From the NCBI GenBank assembly GCA_030052355.1, contig JASIGS010000106.1:1-8638 (forward strand): a DNA stretch of 8,638 bases, in the 5' to 3' direction. Origin of the DNA: Streptosporangiaceae bacterium. GTDB taxonomy: Bacteria > Actinomycetota > Actinomycetes > Streptosporangiales > Streptosporangiaceae. How positions within the stretch are numbered: position 1 is the stretch's first letter; every line of letters starts with the position of its first letter. A model generated the notes under the pieces. The model made no database searches. It was not told where the DNA came from and saw only the letters and a program-made list of their open reading frames with translations. Shown one piece after another: positions 1 to 5,842 of the stretch. The position numbers and the translations under genes are program-made.

Positions 1-165
1 CGGACCCGGGGCCGGGCCGAACGCGCGCGCAGGCGCGGGCGCCAGACGCCGTGACTTGCCGCGCGGGGCGCGGGTGGCCGAAGAGTCGCCAGCGGGCCAC
101 GCGGGACCGGCAGGGTCTGAGCCGGGCCGCAGGACTCCGGGGATGTCCCAGCCGGGATCGGTCAC
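1..165 (-). CDS. Partial CDS, Pro/Ala/Arg-rich N-terminus of unknown protein
   Basis: Reading leftward from a GTG at 165, the frame stays open for 55 codons to the window edge, so only the N-terminus is present. A GGAGG lies exactly 5 bases upstream of the GTG, and third positions are mostly G or C, as in the clear genes nearby. The peptide begins MTDPGWDIPGVLRPG and continues rich in Pro, Ala, Gly and Arg, with a basic patch (RGKSRR) near residues 35-40. It looks disordered, with no signal peptide or membrane segment in the visible part. Such low-complexity N-termini precede many different actinobacterial domains, so no function can be given. An AT-rich patch upstream (196-217) could hold its promoter. 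The main doubt is that extreme GC content makes chance open frames common; the ribosome binding site is the main support. Confidence 0.5.
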   Translation of the reverse strand, partial: MTDPGWDIPGVLRPGSDPAGPAWPAGDSSATRAPRGKSRRLAPAPARAFGPAPGP

Positions 166-170
166 CGCCG

Positions 171-175
171 CCTCC
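171..175 (-). promoter_or_regulatory. Ribosome binding site of the left-edge partial CDS
   Basis: The minus strand reads GGAGG followed by 5 bases and then GTG at 165. This near-perfect anti-16S match at ideal spacing is what decides that start and supports the partial CDS being real. Confidence 0.5.
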
Positions 176-195
176 CTTCCCGCCGCCAGCACCGG

Positions 196-217
196 TATCG
201 TTTATATGTTCGATAAT
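196..217. promoter_or_regulatory. AT-rich dyad, possible promoter or operator
   Basis: In very GC-rich surroundings, 196-217 is unusually AT-rich. It carries the inverted arms TATCG (196-200) and CGATA (211-215), 10 bases apart. On the minus strand TATAAA or TATTAT could be a -10 element for the CDS starting at 165; on the plus strand GATAAT (212-217) is also -10-like. No convincing -35 hexamer is seen at 16-18 bases in either direction. This could be a promoter, an operator for a dimeric regulator, or both; it rests only on composition and short symmetry. Confidence 0.3.
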
Positions 218-447
218 ACGCCGGAGCACTGACATTTTCCGGGACCGACACCCGCAGAACCGGCGTAACCTCCACAGCCCGGCCAGCGGAATACAAGGTC
301 CACTGGCGAGTCACGAGATCATCAGGCGGAAGGTCGCCACTATGGCCAGACCGTCAACTGGTACCAGCGCCTGCCAGATCGAGCTGATAGGTGCCCGGCC
401 CAACGCCCTTCCAGGCGGTTGCGCCGCTTCAAGACCAGTGCGACGGC

Positions 448-471
448 GCACGTTCCCAGAAAAGACCGTGC
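448..471 (-). terminator. Weak hairpin directly after the permease stop
   Basis: GCACG (448-452) and CGTGC (467-471) form a 5-bp inverted repeat with a 14-base loop, touching the permease stop codon at 472. On the minus strand the loop contains a TTTT run, but no T tract follows the stem. The position suits a terminator for the importer operon; the stem is short, so this is a weak candidate. Confidence 0.2.
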
Positions 472-1341
472 TTAGCTCGTGGTCGCGGGGTCCAGCAGGC
501 CTCGCCGACGGCGCAACGCGAGGTCCGCCTTGCCGAAGATCATGTCGACGATGATGCCGATGAAGAGGATCACGATGGTCACCGACGTCAGGTCGGCGAA
601 GTCCTGCAGGCTCTGGTAGGTGCTGAGCAGCACGCCGAGACTGGGGGTCCCGATGATTGCGATCACGATCTCGCCAGCCATCAGGCCGCGCCAGGCGAAC
701 GCCCAGCCCTGCTTCATCCCGGACACGTAGGCGGGCAGCGCCGCAGGCAGCACGAGGAACCGGTACCGCGCCACGCCGCGCAGGCCCATGGTCCGGCCGG
801 CTCGCAGCAGCAGCGGCGGGGTGTAGTCGACGCCGGTGATGAGTCCGTTCGCGATGGACGGCGCGCCGCCCATGATCATGACGAAATAGATCGAGGCGTC
901 GCTAGAGCCGAAGATGATGATCGCGAGCGGGACCCATGCCACCGCGGGCATCGTCTGCAGCCCGTTGATGATCGAGCCGACCGCGGCGCGCAGCGGCGGA
1001 ATCCTCGCAACCAGCAGCCCGATGACCGAGCCGATCACCAGGCAGGCCAGGTACCCGAACACGGCCAGCTTCACGGTCACGCCGATGGCGTCCCAGATCT
1101 GGGTGTGCTGCAGCATCTGCCACAGGTGCGGCAGCGCGCTGCCCGGGCCCTGGAGCACAAGCTTCTTGTAGCCGGACAGGTGCACGAGCTCCCAGACCAC
1201 CAGGACCAGGGCAATGGCGAGCAGCTTTGGCCATGCTGCGGCCCACGCCTTCCTGCCCAGCGCGGCGGCGCGGTTTACCTCGCCGAGCTGCTCGCCGGTC
1301 TCCAGCCGGTCGAGGCCGAGCAGGGCCTGGTCAGTTGCCAT
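472..1341 (-). CDS. ABC importer permease, SsuC/TauC-like
   Basis: This is the inner-membrane channel subunit of a nitrate/sulfonate/taurine-type ABC importer; two copies would pair with two copies of the neighbouring ATPase. From the ATG at 1341 it is 289 residues, close to the usual length with a somewhat long N-terminal tail. Hydrophobic helices include segments near residues 39-55 and 88-114, then further ones to about residue 268. The cytoplasmic coupling loop that docks on the ATPase is recognisable at about 181-224 (AGRTMGLRGVARYRFLVLP, then the GLMAGE end). A GTG 18 bases upstream at 1359 is in frame, but AGGAG at 1352-1356 sits 10 bases before the ATG, so I prefer the ATG. That start lies inside the end of the ATPase gene (11-base overlap), which suggests translational coupling. 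Substrate cannot be read from a permease of this class. Confidence 0.93.
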   Translation of the reverse strand: MATDQALLGLDRLETGEQLGEVNRAAALGRKAWAAAWPKLLAIALVLVVWELVHLSGYKKLVLQGPGSALPHLWQMLQHTQIWDAIGVTVKLAVFGYLACLVIGSVIGLLVARIPPLRAAVGSIINGLQTMPAVAWVPLAIIIFGSSDASIYFVMIMGGAPSIANGLITGVDYTPPLLLRAGRTMGLRGVARYRFLVLPAALPAYVSGMKQGWAFAWRGLMAGEIVIAIIGTPSLGVLLSTYQSLQDFADLTSVTIVILFIGIIVDMIFGKADLALRRRRGLLDPATTS

Positions 1342-2179
1342 GACGACCCATCTCCTCACGCAGCTTGTCGGTTAGCGTGGCCGCGACCTGGGCCACCTCA
1401 GCCGAGTCGATCCGGCGCGGGCCGTTTCTCGGCACCGCGTACTCGCCGATCACACGGCCTGGCCGGCTGCTCAGCACGATAACCCGGTCACCGAGTCGCG
1501 CCGCCTCCCGCACGTTGTGCGTGACGAACAGGACGGTCATCGTGGTCTCGGCGCAGATCCGCTCGAGCTCGTCGTGCAGCAGGTCTCTTGTCATCGCGTC
1601 GAGCGCGCCAAACGGCTCATCCATCAGCAGCACGTCTGCATCCTGGGCGAGCGCACGGGCCATGGCCACCCGCTGGCGCATCCCGCCCGACAGCTCGTGC
1701 GGCCGCTTGTCGCCGAAGCCGGCCAGCCGCACGGTCTCCAGGAGGTCGGCGGTCCGCTCGCGGCGCCCGGCCCGCGGCACTCCCCTGGCCCGCAGCGCGA
1801 GCTCCACGTTCCGCTCGGCGGTGAGCCACGGGAACAGGGCCGGCTCCTGGAACATCAGCGTGACCCGGCGGCCGCCCGTGCTGACCTCCCCAGAGGTGGG
1901 CTTGTCCAGCCCGGCCACCAGCGACAGCAGCGTGCTCTTGCCGCAGCCGGACGCGCCGATAAGGCACACGAACTCGCCCTCGCGTACAGACAGGGACACC
2001 CCGTCGAGTGCCTTCACGCCGCCTCGGCCGGACTTGTAGACCTTGGACACGTCGGTGAGCCGGACGGCCTCACGCGCTGGGGCAGCACCGCCGACCGCGG
2101 CAGCGTTGGCGGGGCCGGACGGCGTGACGGCAGAGGCTGCCTCCGCCGTGCGGCCCGTCGCTACCTGCCGGACACTCAC
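1331..2179 (-). CDS. ABC importer ATP-binding protein, SsuB/TauB-like
   Basis: Cytoplasmic ATPase that drives the importer with the permease encoded just downstream. All nucleotide-binding motifs are present in the 282 residues: Walker A GASGCGKST (75-83), Q-loop Gln111, signature LSGGMRQR (163-170), Walker B VLLMDEP (183-189), D-loop GALD (191-194) and the H-loop His221. The Q-loop context (FQEPALFPWLT) and the GMRQR signature are typical of the nitrate/sulfonate/taurine branch. The first 37 residues are an Ala-rich extension before the conserved domain. The GTG start at 2179 overlaps the TGA of the binding-protein gene by 4 bases (GTGA), a classic coupled junction. No other good start is seen upstream of the conserved core. 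The family is certain; the transported substrate is not. Confidence 0.95.
   Translation of the reverse strand: MSVRQVATGRTAEAASAVTPSGPANAAAVGGAAPAREAVRLTDVSKVYKSGRGGVKALDGVSLSVREGEFVCLIGASGCGKSTLLSLVAGLDKPTSGEVSTGGRRVTLMFQEPALFPWLTAERNVELALRARGVPRAGRRERTADLLETVRLAGFGDKRPHELSGGMRQRVAMARALAQDADVLLMDEPFGALDAMTRDLLHDELERICAETTMTVLFVTHNVREAARLGDRVIVLSSRPGRVIGEYAVPRNGPRRIDSAEVAQVAATLTDKLREEMGRHGN
1352..1356 (-). promoter_or_regulatory. Ribosome binding site selecting the permease ATG
   Basis: The minus strand reads AGGAG 10 bases before the ATG at 1341, within the last codons of the ATPase gene. It overlaps the region just after the alternative GTG start at 1359, so it cannot serve that GTG and favours the ATG. 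Confidence 0.5.
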
Positions 2180-3216
2180 GAGCTCACCGTCTGCTGCCCG
2201 TCGGCGGTCAGCAGCTTGTTCAGCGGGCCGAGGTCGAAGATGCCGCTCAGGTTCTTGACAGGCGACAGCAGGCCGACGTCCTCCGCGTGCTGAGCATCGG
2301 CAAGCAGCGAGGAGGCGATCGGGTCGTTGGTGAAGGTGACCTGCGCGAACGACGCCGCGAGCACGCTGGACTTGAGGCCCTTGCCAGTCAGGGTGGACAG
2401 TTCGTCGTTTGCCGCCGTCTCAGCCGCTGACTTGTTAGTGCTGATGAAGTTGATCGCCTGGATCTGGCCCTTCAGCAGGTCGTTGATCACCGTCGGGTGG
2501 GCGTCGATGAAGCTCGTCGTCGCCACCAGGTTGGTCGTGACGAACTGGCCGCCCGGCCACCGGCTCGCTTCGTTCACCAGCTCGTGCCCGCCGGCCGCGA
2601 CCATCTCGGCGTCGTAGGGGGCCGGCTCCCAGCCGCCCGCGATCTGCCCGGATTCGAACTGGAGCACGGCGGCGGAGTTCGGCGTCACCGGCGTGATATG
2701 CACGTCGCCCCCGCCGGTCGTCGTGGTGGTCAGGCCCTGCTGCTTGAGCCAGTAGCGGAGCGCGACGTCCTGGGTGTTGCCGAGCGACGGCGTGGCCAGC
2801 TTCTGGCCCTTCAGCTGGGTCGCGCTGGTGATGCCCTTCTTCACGACCAGTCCGGCCCCGCCCGACGCGGCGCCCGAGATGACGCGGATGAGGCTGGAGT
2901 CCTTCTCGTAGGTCGAGATCGCCGGGTTCGGCCCGACGTAGGCCGCGTCGAGCTGGCCAGCCAGCAGCGCCGTCGCCTCCTCGGTCCCGGTGCTGTAAGG
3001 CTTGAGCTGGAGAGTCACGCCGTTGCCGAGGTTCTTGGTGAAGAACCCTTCCTTGATGCCCACGAGCGCGGGCGCGTGCGTGATGTTCTCCAGGAATCCG
3101 AGCCGCAGCGTGACCTTGCTGGCGGAGCCGCTGCCCGGGGAGTCGGACGATGACGAGCAGCCGACAGCCAGCAGGGCAATAGCGACAGCTGCGCCGGCAG
3201 CAAGAATCCGCTTCAT
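2176..3216 (-). CDS. ABC importer substrate-binding lipoprotein, SsuA-like
   Basis: Extracytoplasmic receptor that captures the ligand and delivers it to the permease. The 346-residue protein starts with a lipoprotein signal (MKRILAAG, hydrophobic stretch, LAVGC) with the lipidated Cys at 20, followed by a Ser/Gly/Asp linker (21-33). The periplasmic-binding fold begins with KVTLRLGF and the segment NITHAPALVGIKEGFF (44-59). It continues through LLAGQLDAAYVGPNPA (84-99) and GGWEPAP (194-200), a pattern of the SsuA/TauA/NrtA/THI5-like superfamily. A Thr/Gly run at 163-170 is probably a surface loop. The ATG at 3216 has GAGGG at 3221-3225, 4 bases upstream. It is the first gene of the operon, as is common. 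Aliphatic sulfonate is the usual family annotation, but nitrate, taurine or thiamine and flavin precursors use the same fold; no desulfonating monooxygenase gene is in the window. Confidence 0.92.
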   Translation of the reverse strand: MKRILAAGAAVAIALLAVGCSSSSDSPGSGSASKVTLRLGFLENITHAPALVGIKEGFFTKNLGNGVTLQLKPYSTGTEEATALLAGQLDAAYVGPNPAISTYEKDSSLIRVISGAASGGAGLVVKKGITSATQLKGQKLATPSLGNTQDVALRYWLKQQGLTTTTTGGGDVHITPVTPNSAAVLQFESGQIAGGWEPAPYDAEMVAAGGHELVNEASRWPGGQFVTTNLVATTSFIDAHPTVINDLLKGQIQAINFISTNKSAAETAANDELSTLTGKGLKSSVLAASFAQVTFTNDPIASSLLADAQHAEDVGLLSPVKNLSGIFDLGPLNKLLTADGQQTVSS

Positions 3217-3311
3217 GATTCCCTCATTTCCGATTAGTGAACTCCATATTTCGCCGCGGTGAAGTCTACATTGCAGAGAGAATTACTACCCGCGCAGGCG
3301 CGAATTCACCT

Positions 3312-3337
3312 GCCTGGGAACGAGCCTTCCTCCAGGC
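3312..3337. other. Hairpin A in the leader of the importer operon
   Basis: GCCTGG (3312-3317) pairs with CCAGGC (3332-3337). GAA (3318-3320) can also pair with TTC (3327-3329), leaving a 6-base loop and a 2-base bulge. It abuts a second hairpin at 3338-3357. A smaller inverted repeat, GCAGG (3294-3298) with CCTGC (3309-3313), overlaps its edge and would compete with it. It lies about 95 bases before the binding-protein start, in position to be 5' leader RNA or part of a terminator for the lipoprotein gene. Confidence 0.35.
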
Positions 3338-3357
3338 CAGCCGCAGGTCAGCGGCTG
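3338..3357 (-). terminator. Hairpin B, possible terminator of the lipoprotein gene
   Basis: CAGCCGC (3338-3344) and GCGGCTG (3351-3357) are a perfect 7-bp, GC-rich inverted repeat with a 6-base loop, 54 bases past the stop of the lipoprotein gene. No T run follows on the minus strand, but actinobacterial terminators often lack one. On the plus strand the stem is followed by only three Ts and no gene ends there. It could equally be a leader element of the importer operon. Confidence 0.4.
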
Positions 3358-3411
3358 TTTGCCGCAATCTCGCTATTCGCCGGAACTTCTCGGCAGCAGA
3401 CTCGGCCGGGC

Positions 3412-3807
3412 TCAGCTGCCCTCGTCGCCGACGTCCTCGGGGTCCAGGCCCTGGACTGCACTGAACTTCTGCAGGCACTCCTGGAGCTCGGCCGTCTCGG
3501 CCGTGCTGGAGTTGGTGGTGTTGTAGCGGACGCCGTACATGATGTTGAGCACCGAGTGCTTTGCCGGGATCGCCATCGCGGGCGTGTTCTGGATGTGTGA
3601 GCAAGCCTCCCGCACGTGCAGTGCGGTCGCGATGCTGGTGTTCGGCTGGAAGTCCACGACGATCCACTGCTGATCCAGGGCCGAGGCCATGCGGCCGCAG
3701 CCGGTCAGGCACACCATCACGGTGGCAGCGATCCCGCCCGCCCCGGCCAGCGAGGCGAATCGGCTGCGCTTGCGCCCGCCGCGCTTGCGCGCCCTGCCCT
3801 GCACCAT
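3412..3807 (-). CDS. Small predicted lipoprotein of unknown function
   Basis: From the ATG at 3807 this encodes 131 residues. A long, very basic N-terminus (about eight Arg/Lys in the first 16 residues) leads into a hydrophobic stretch ending in LTGC, a lipobox with Cys37 as the likely lipidated residue. The mature part has two further cysteines, in HVREAC and LQEC, that could form a disulfide. Its apparent strand-helix-strand pattern (QQWIVVDFQP, then the HVREACSHI helix, NIMYGVRYN strand, AELQECLQKF helix, VQGLDPED end) would suit a small alpha/beta fold. I do not recognise a named domain; it resembles conserved hypothetical proteins of actinobacteria. A GTG at 3822 is an alternative start, but GAGG at 3815-3818, 7 bases before the ATG, favours 3807. 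It is divergent from the GH15 gene and lies 195 bases before the importer operon. No function can be assigned. Confidence 0.75.
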   Translation of the reverse strand: MVQGRARKRGGRKRSRFASLAGAGGIAATVMVCLTGCGRMASALDQQWIVVDFQPNTSIATALHVREACSHIQNTPAMAIPAKHSVLNIMYGVRYNTTNSSTAETAELQECLQKFSAVQGLDPEDVGDEGS

Positions 3808-3919
3808 GTCTCCGCCTCGCACTGTCTCGCCACCGGCGCCGTCCTGCCGTTACCTGGTCACTCTACGGCCATCCGCGTGACAGGCTTGTCCTGCGTGGCC
3901 AACCGACGCGGAGGTGGCA
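3808..3919. promoter_or_regulatory. Divergent intergenic region, lipoprotein and GH15 genes
   Basis: The minus-strand lipoprotein gene and the plus-strand GH15 gene start about 110 bases apart and point away from each other, so both promoters probably lie here. I cannot pick a convincing -10/-35 pair for either. A short dyad, GACA-GGCT-TGTC, lies about 35 bases before the GH15 start and is too short to call an operator. Confidence 0.35.
3910..3914 (+). promoter_or_regulatory. Ribosome binding site selecting the GH15 ATG
   Basis: GGAGG is followed by TGGCA and then ATG at 3920. An in-frame GTG at 3914 overlaps this site and so cannot be served by it; the ATG is therefore the better start. Confidence 0.75.
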
Positions 3920-5788
3920 ATGGCGGGCCTGATCGAGGACTACGCGCTGATCGGAGACATGCAGACGGCCGCCCTGGTCAGCCGGGACGGCTCGATTGAC
4001 TGGCTCTGCCTGCCGCGGTTCGATTCCGAAGCCTGCTTCGCGGCGCTGCTCGGCGACGACCGCAACGGCCTGTGGCGGATCTGCCCGACCACACTTGAGG
4101 GGCCCGTGGGCAGGCGCGGCGAGGTGAGCAGGCAGTACGTGGGCGACAGCCTCATCCTGGCAACCCGCTGGCAGACGATGAGCGGAGTCGTCCGGGTGCT
4201 TGACTTCATGCCGCCGCGCGATGACGGCTCACCGGTGCTGGTCCGGCTCATTGAGGGCGTCGAGGGTTCGGTCGAAGTGGAGTCCACCCTCCGGCTTCGC
4301 TTCGGCTACGGCAAGATCGTGCCCTGGGTGCGCAGGCACGGCGACTCGATCCGGGCCATCGCCGGGCCGGACTCGGTCTGCCTGCACAGCCCGGTCCACA
4401 GCACCGGCCAGAACATGGCGCACGAGGCCACGTTTGTCGTCCACGCCGGCGACCGGGTGCCGTTCATCATGTCCTGGCAGCCATCCCACCTGGATGCGGC
4501 CGAGCCTGTCGATGCCGAGGCCGCGCTCGAAGCCACCACCAAGTTCTGGTCGGCCTGGGCCTCCACGTGCACCTACCACGGCTCGTACCGGGACGCCGTG
4601 ATGCGCTCGCTGATCACCCTGAAGGCGCTCACCTACGCCCCGACGGGCGGCATCGTGGCGGCACCGACGACCTCATTGCCCGAAGACATCGGCGGGGTGC
4701 GGAACTGGGACTACCGCTACTGCTGGCTGCGGGACGCGACGATCACGCTGGAGGCGCTGCTGCGGACCGGATACACGGCCGAGGCCGACGCGTGGCGGAA
4801 GTGGCTCGGCCGCGCGATCGCCGGTGATCCGCGCGACGTGCAGATCATGTACGGCGTGGCCGGGGAGCGCAGGCTGAGCGAGTGGGAAGTGAGCTGGCTG
4901 CCGGGCTACGAGCGGTCCGCGCCGGTGCGCATCGGCAACGCCGCCGTCGATCAGCGGCAGCTTGACGTGTACGGCGAGGTGATGGATGCGCTGACCCTGG
5001 CCAGGCAGGCAGGCCTCGAGTACGACCAGCATTCCTGGAGCCTCCAGCGCCAGCTTCTCGACTTCCTCGAGAAGCACTGGCACGAGCCGGACGAGGGCAT
5101 CTGGGAGGTTCGCGGGCCCAGGCGGCATTTCGTGCACTCTAAGGTGATGGCCTGGGTCGCGTTCGACCGGGCAGTTCACCTGGCCGAGGAGGGCAACGCT
5201 GGCCCGGTGCAACGCTGGCGGGCGATCAGGGACGAGATCCACGCGCAGGTTTGCGAGCAGGGCTACGACTCCGCGCGCGGCACCTTTACCCAGTACTACG
5301 GCAGCGCCGAGCTCGACGCCTCCGTGCTGATGATTCCCGAGGTCGGCTTCCTGCCACCGGACGACCTGCGGGTTGTCTCCACGGTGCGGACCATCAAGCG
5401 CGAGCTCATGCGCGACGGGCTGGTACTGCGATACACCCAGCCGGCCAAGGCGGCCAGCGGCCAGGGGCTGGCCGACGTGGACGGCCTGCCCGGAGCGGAA
5501 GGTGCCTTCCTGGCCTGCAGCTTCTGGCTGGTCAACGCGCTGCACATGATCGGCGAGTACGACGACGCCGTCGCCATCTTCGAACGGCTGCTGACGCTGC
5601 GTAACGACCTGGGACTGCTGAGCGAGGAGTACGACCCGAGGTACGGCCGCCAGGTCGGCAACACGCCGCAGGCTTTCAGCCACGTGCCGCTGATCCAGGC
5701 GGCGATGAACCTGGATCAGCACGCAGGCGATCACTGCCGGCGGCGCGAAGGCCGGACGGGCCGCGCCGCTCCGTCACCGAACACCTGA
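3920..5788 (+). CDS. Glycoside hydrolase family 15 (trehalase/glucoamylase-like)
   Basis: Predicted inverting alpha-glucosidase of family GH15. It most likely hydrolyses trehalose or releases glucose from alpha-glucan or malto-oligosaccharide ends; the sequence alone does not separate these. The 622 residues match the usual bacterial length of about 600. The N-terminal domain opens with IEDYALIGDMQTAALV (5-20) and DGSIDWLCLPRFDS (23-36), hallmark motifs of this group. The catalytic alpha/alpha barrel carries RNWDYRYCWLRDA (261-273) and YGVAGERRLSEWEV (from 311, containing the candidate general acid region). It ends with LLSEEYDP, where Glu569 is the probable general base, and GNTPQAFSH (580-588). 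No signal peptide is seen, so it should act in the cytoplasm, fitting trehalose or glycogen turnover. The last 18 or so residues are a variable basic tail. The sulfotransferase gene follows 54 bases downstream on the same strand. Confidence 0.95.
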   Translation: MAGLIEDYALIGDMQTAALVSRDGSIDWLCLPRFDSEACFAALLGDDRNGLWRICPTTLEGPVGRRGEVSRQYVGDSLILATRWQTMSGVVRVLDFMPPRDDGSPVLVRLIEGVEGSVEVESTLRLRFGYGKIVPWVRRHGDSIRAIAGPDSVCLHSPVHSTGQNMAHEATFVVHAGDRVPFIMSWQPSHLDAAEPVDAEAALEATTKFWSAWASTCTYHGSYRDAVMRSLITLKALTYAPTGGIVAAPTTSLPEDIGGVRNWDYRYCWLRDATITLEALLRTGYTAEADAWRKWLGRAIAGDPRDVQIMYGVAGERRLSEWEVSWLPGYERSAPVRIGNAAVDQRQLDVYGEVMDALTLARQAGLEYDQHSWSLQRQLLDFLEKHWHEPDEGIWEVRGPRRHFVHSKVMAWVAFDRAVHLAEEGNAGPVQRWRAIRDEIHAQVCEQGYDSARGTFTQYYGSAELDASVLMIPEVGFLPPDDLRVVSTVRTIKRELMRDGLVLRYTQPAKAASGQGLADVDGLPGAEGAFLACSFWLVNALHMIGEYDDAVAIFERLLTLRNDLGLLSEEYDPRYGRQVGNTPQAFSHVPLIQAAMNLDQHAGDHCRRREGRTGRAAPSPNT

Positions 5789-5842
5789 CCGGGCCTCCTG
5801 GGCCGTCGGCCGGGGAGGGCACTGTCACACTGTTGGGTAGCC

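Larger units (their letters stand above)
166..471. other. Intergenic region between ABC operon and partial CDS
   Basis: About 300 bases lie between the permease stop at 472 and the start at 165. Both flanking genes point left, so this interval should hold the end of the importer transcript and the promoter of the partial CDS. I see an AT-rich patch with a short dyad near 196-217 and a weak hairpin at 448-471. The rest (about 220-445) shows no recognisable gene, repeat or RNA. Plus-strand open frames across it have no plausible ribosome binding site or protein-like composition. Confidence 0.5.

Noticed and set aside
300..474. Possible decayed transposase or gene remnant (a frame reading GQTVNWYQRLP)
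   Set aside because: No start codon, no recognisable domain, and no flanking inverted or direct repeats; too short to support.
51..554. Plus-strand open frame over the left intergenic region
   Set aside because: Low-complexity Arg/Pro/Ser sequence that crosses the end of the permease gene and overlaps the better supported minus-strand partial CDS.
391..1482. Long plus-strand open frame opposite the permease gene
   Set aside because: His/Arg/Asp/Gln-rich, non-protein-like composition. It mirrors the permease gene on the other strand, and GC-rich DNA makes such antisense frames common.
3217..3300. Specific -10/-35 promoter for the importer operon (candidates such as TAGACT or TATGGA)
   Set aside because: No candidate has a matching -35 hexamer at proper spacing, so no position can be chosen honestly.
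3266..3712. Minus-strand open frame overlapping the lipoprotein gene in another frame
   Set aside because: Lacks the lipobox logic and good start of the chosen frame; its sequence is Arg/Gly/Pro-rich and it runs through the hairpin region.
4673..5734. 353-codon minus-strand open frame inside the GH15 gene
   Set aside because: It is the antisense shadow of a clearly real GH15 gene; no recognisable motif or ribosome binding site.
5789..5842. Terminator between GH15 and the sulfotransferase gene
   Set aside because: Only imperfect GGCC-type pairings are present, as expected by chance at this GC content; the two genes more likely share a transcript.
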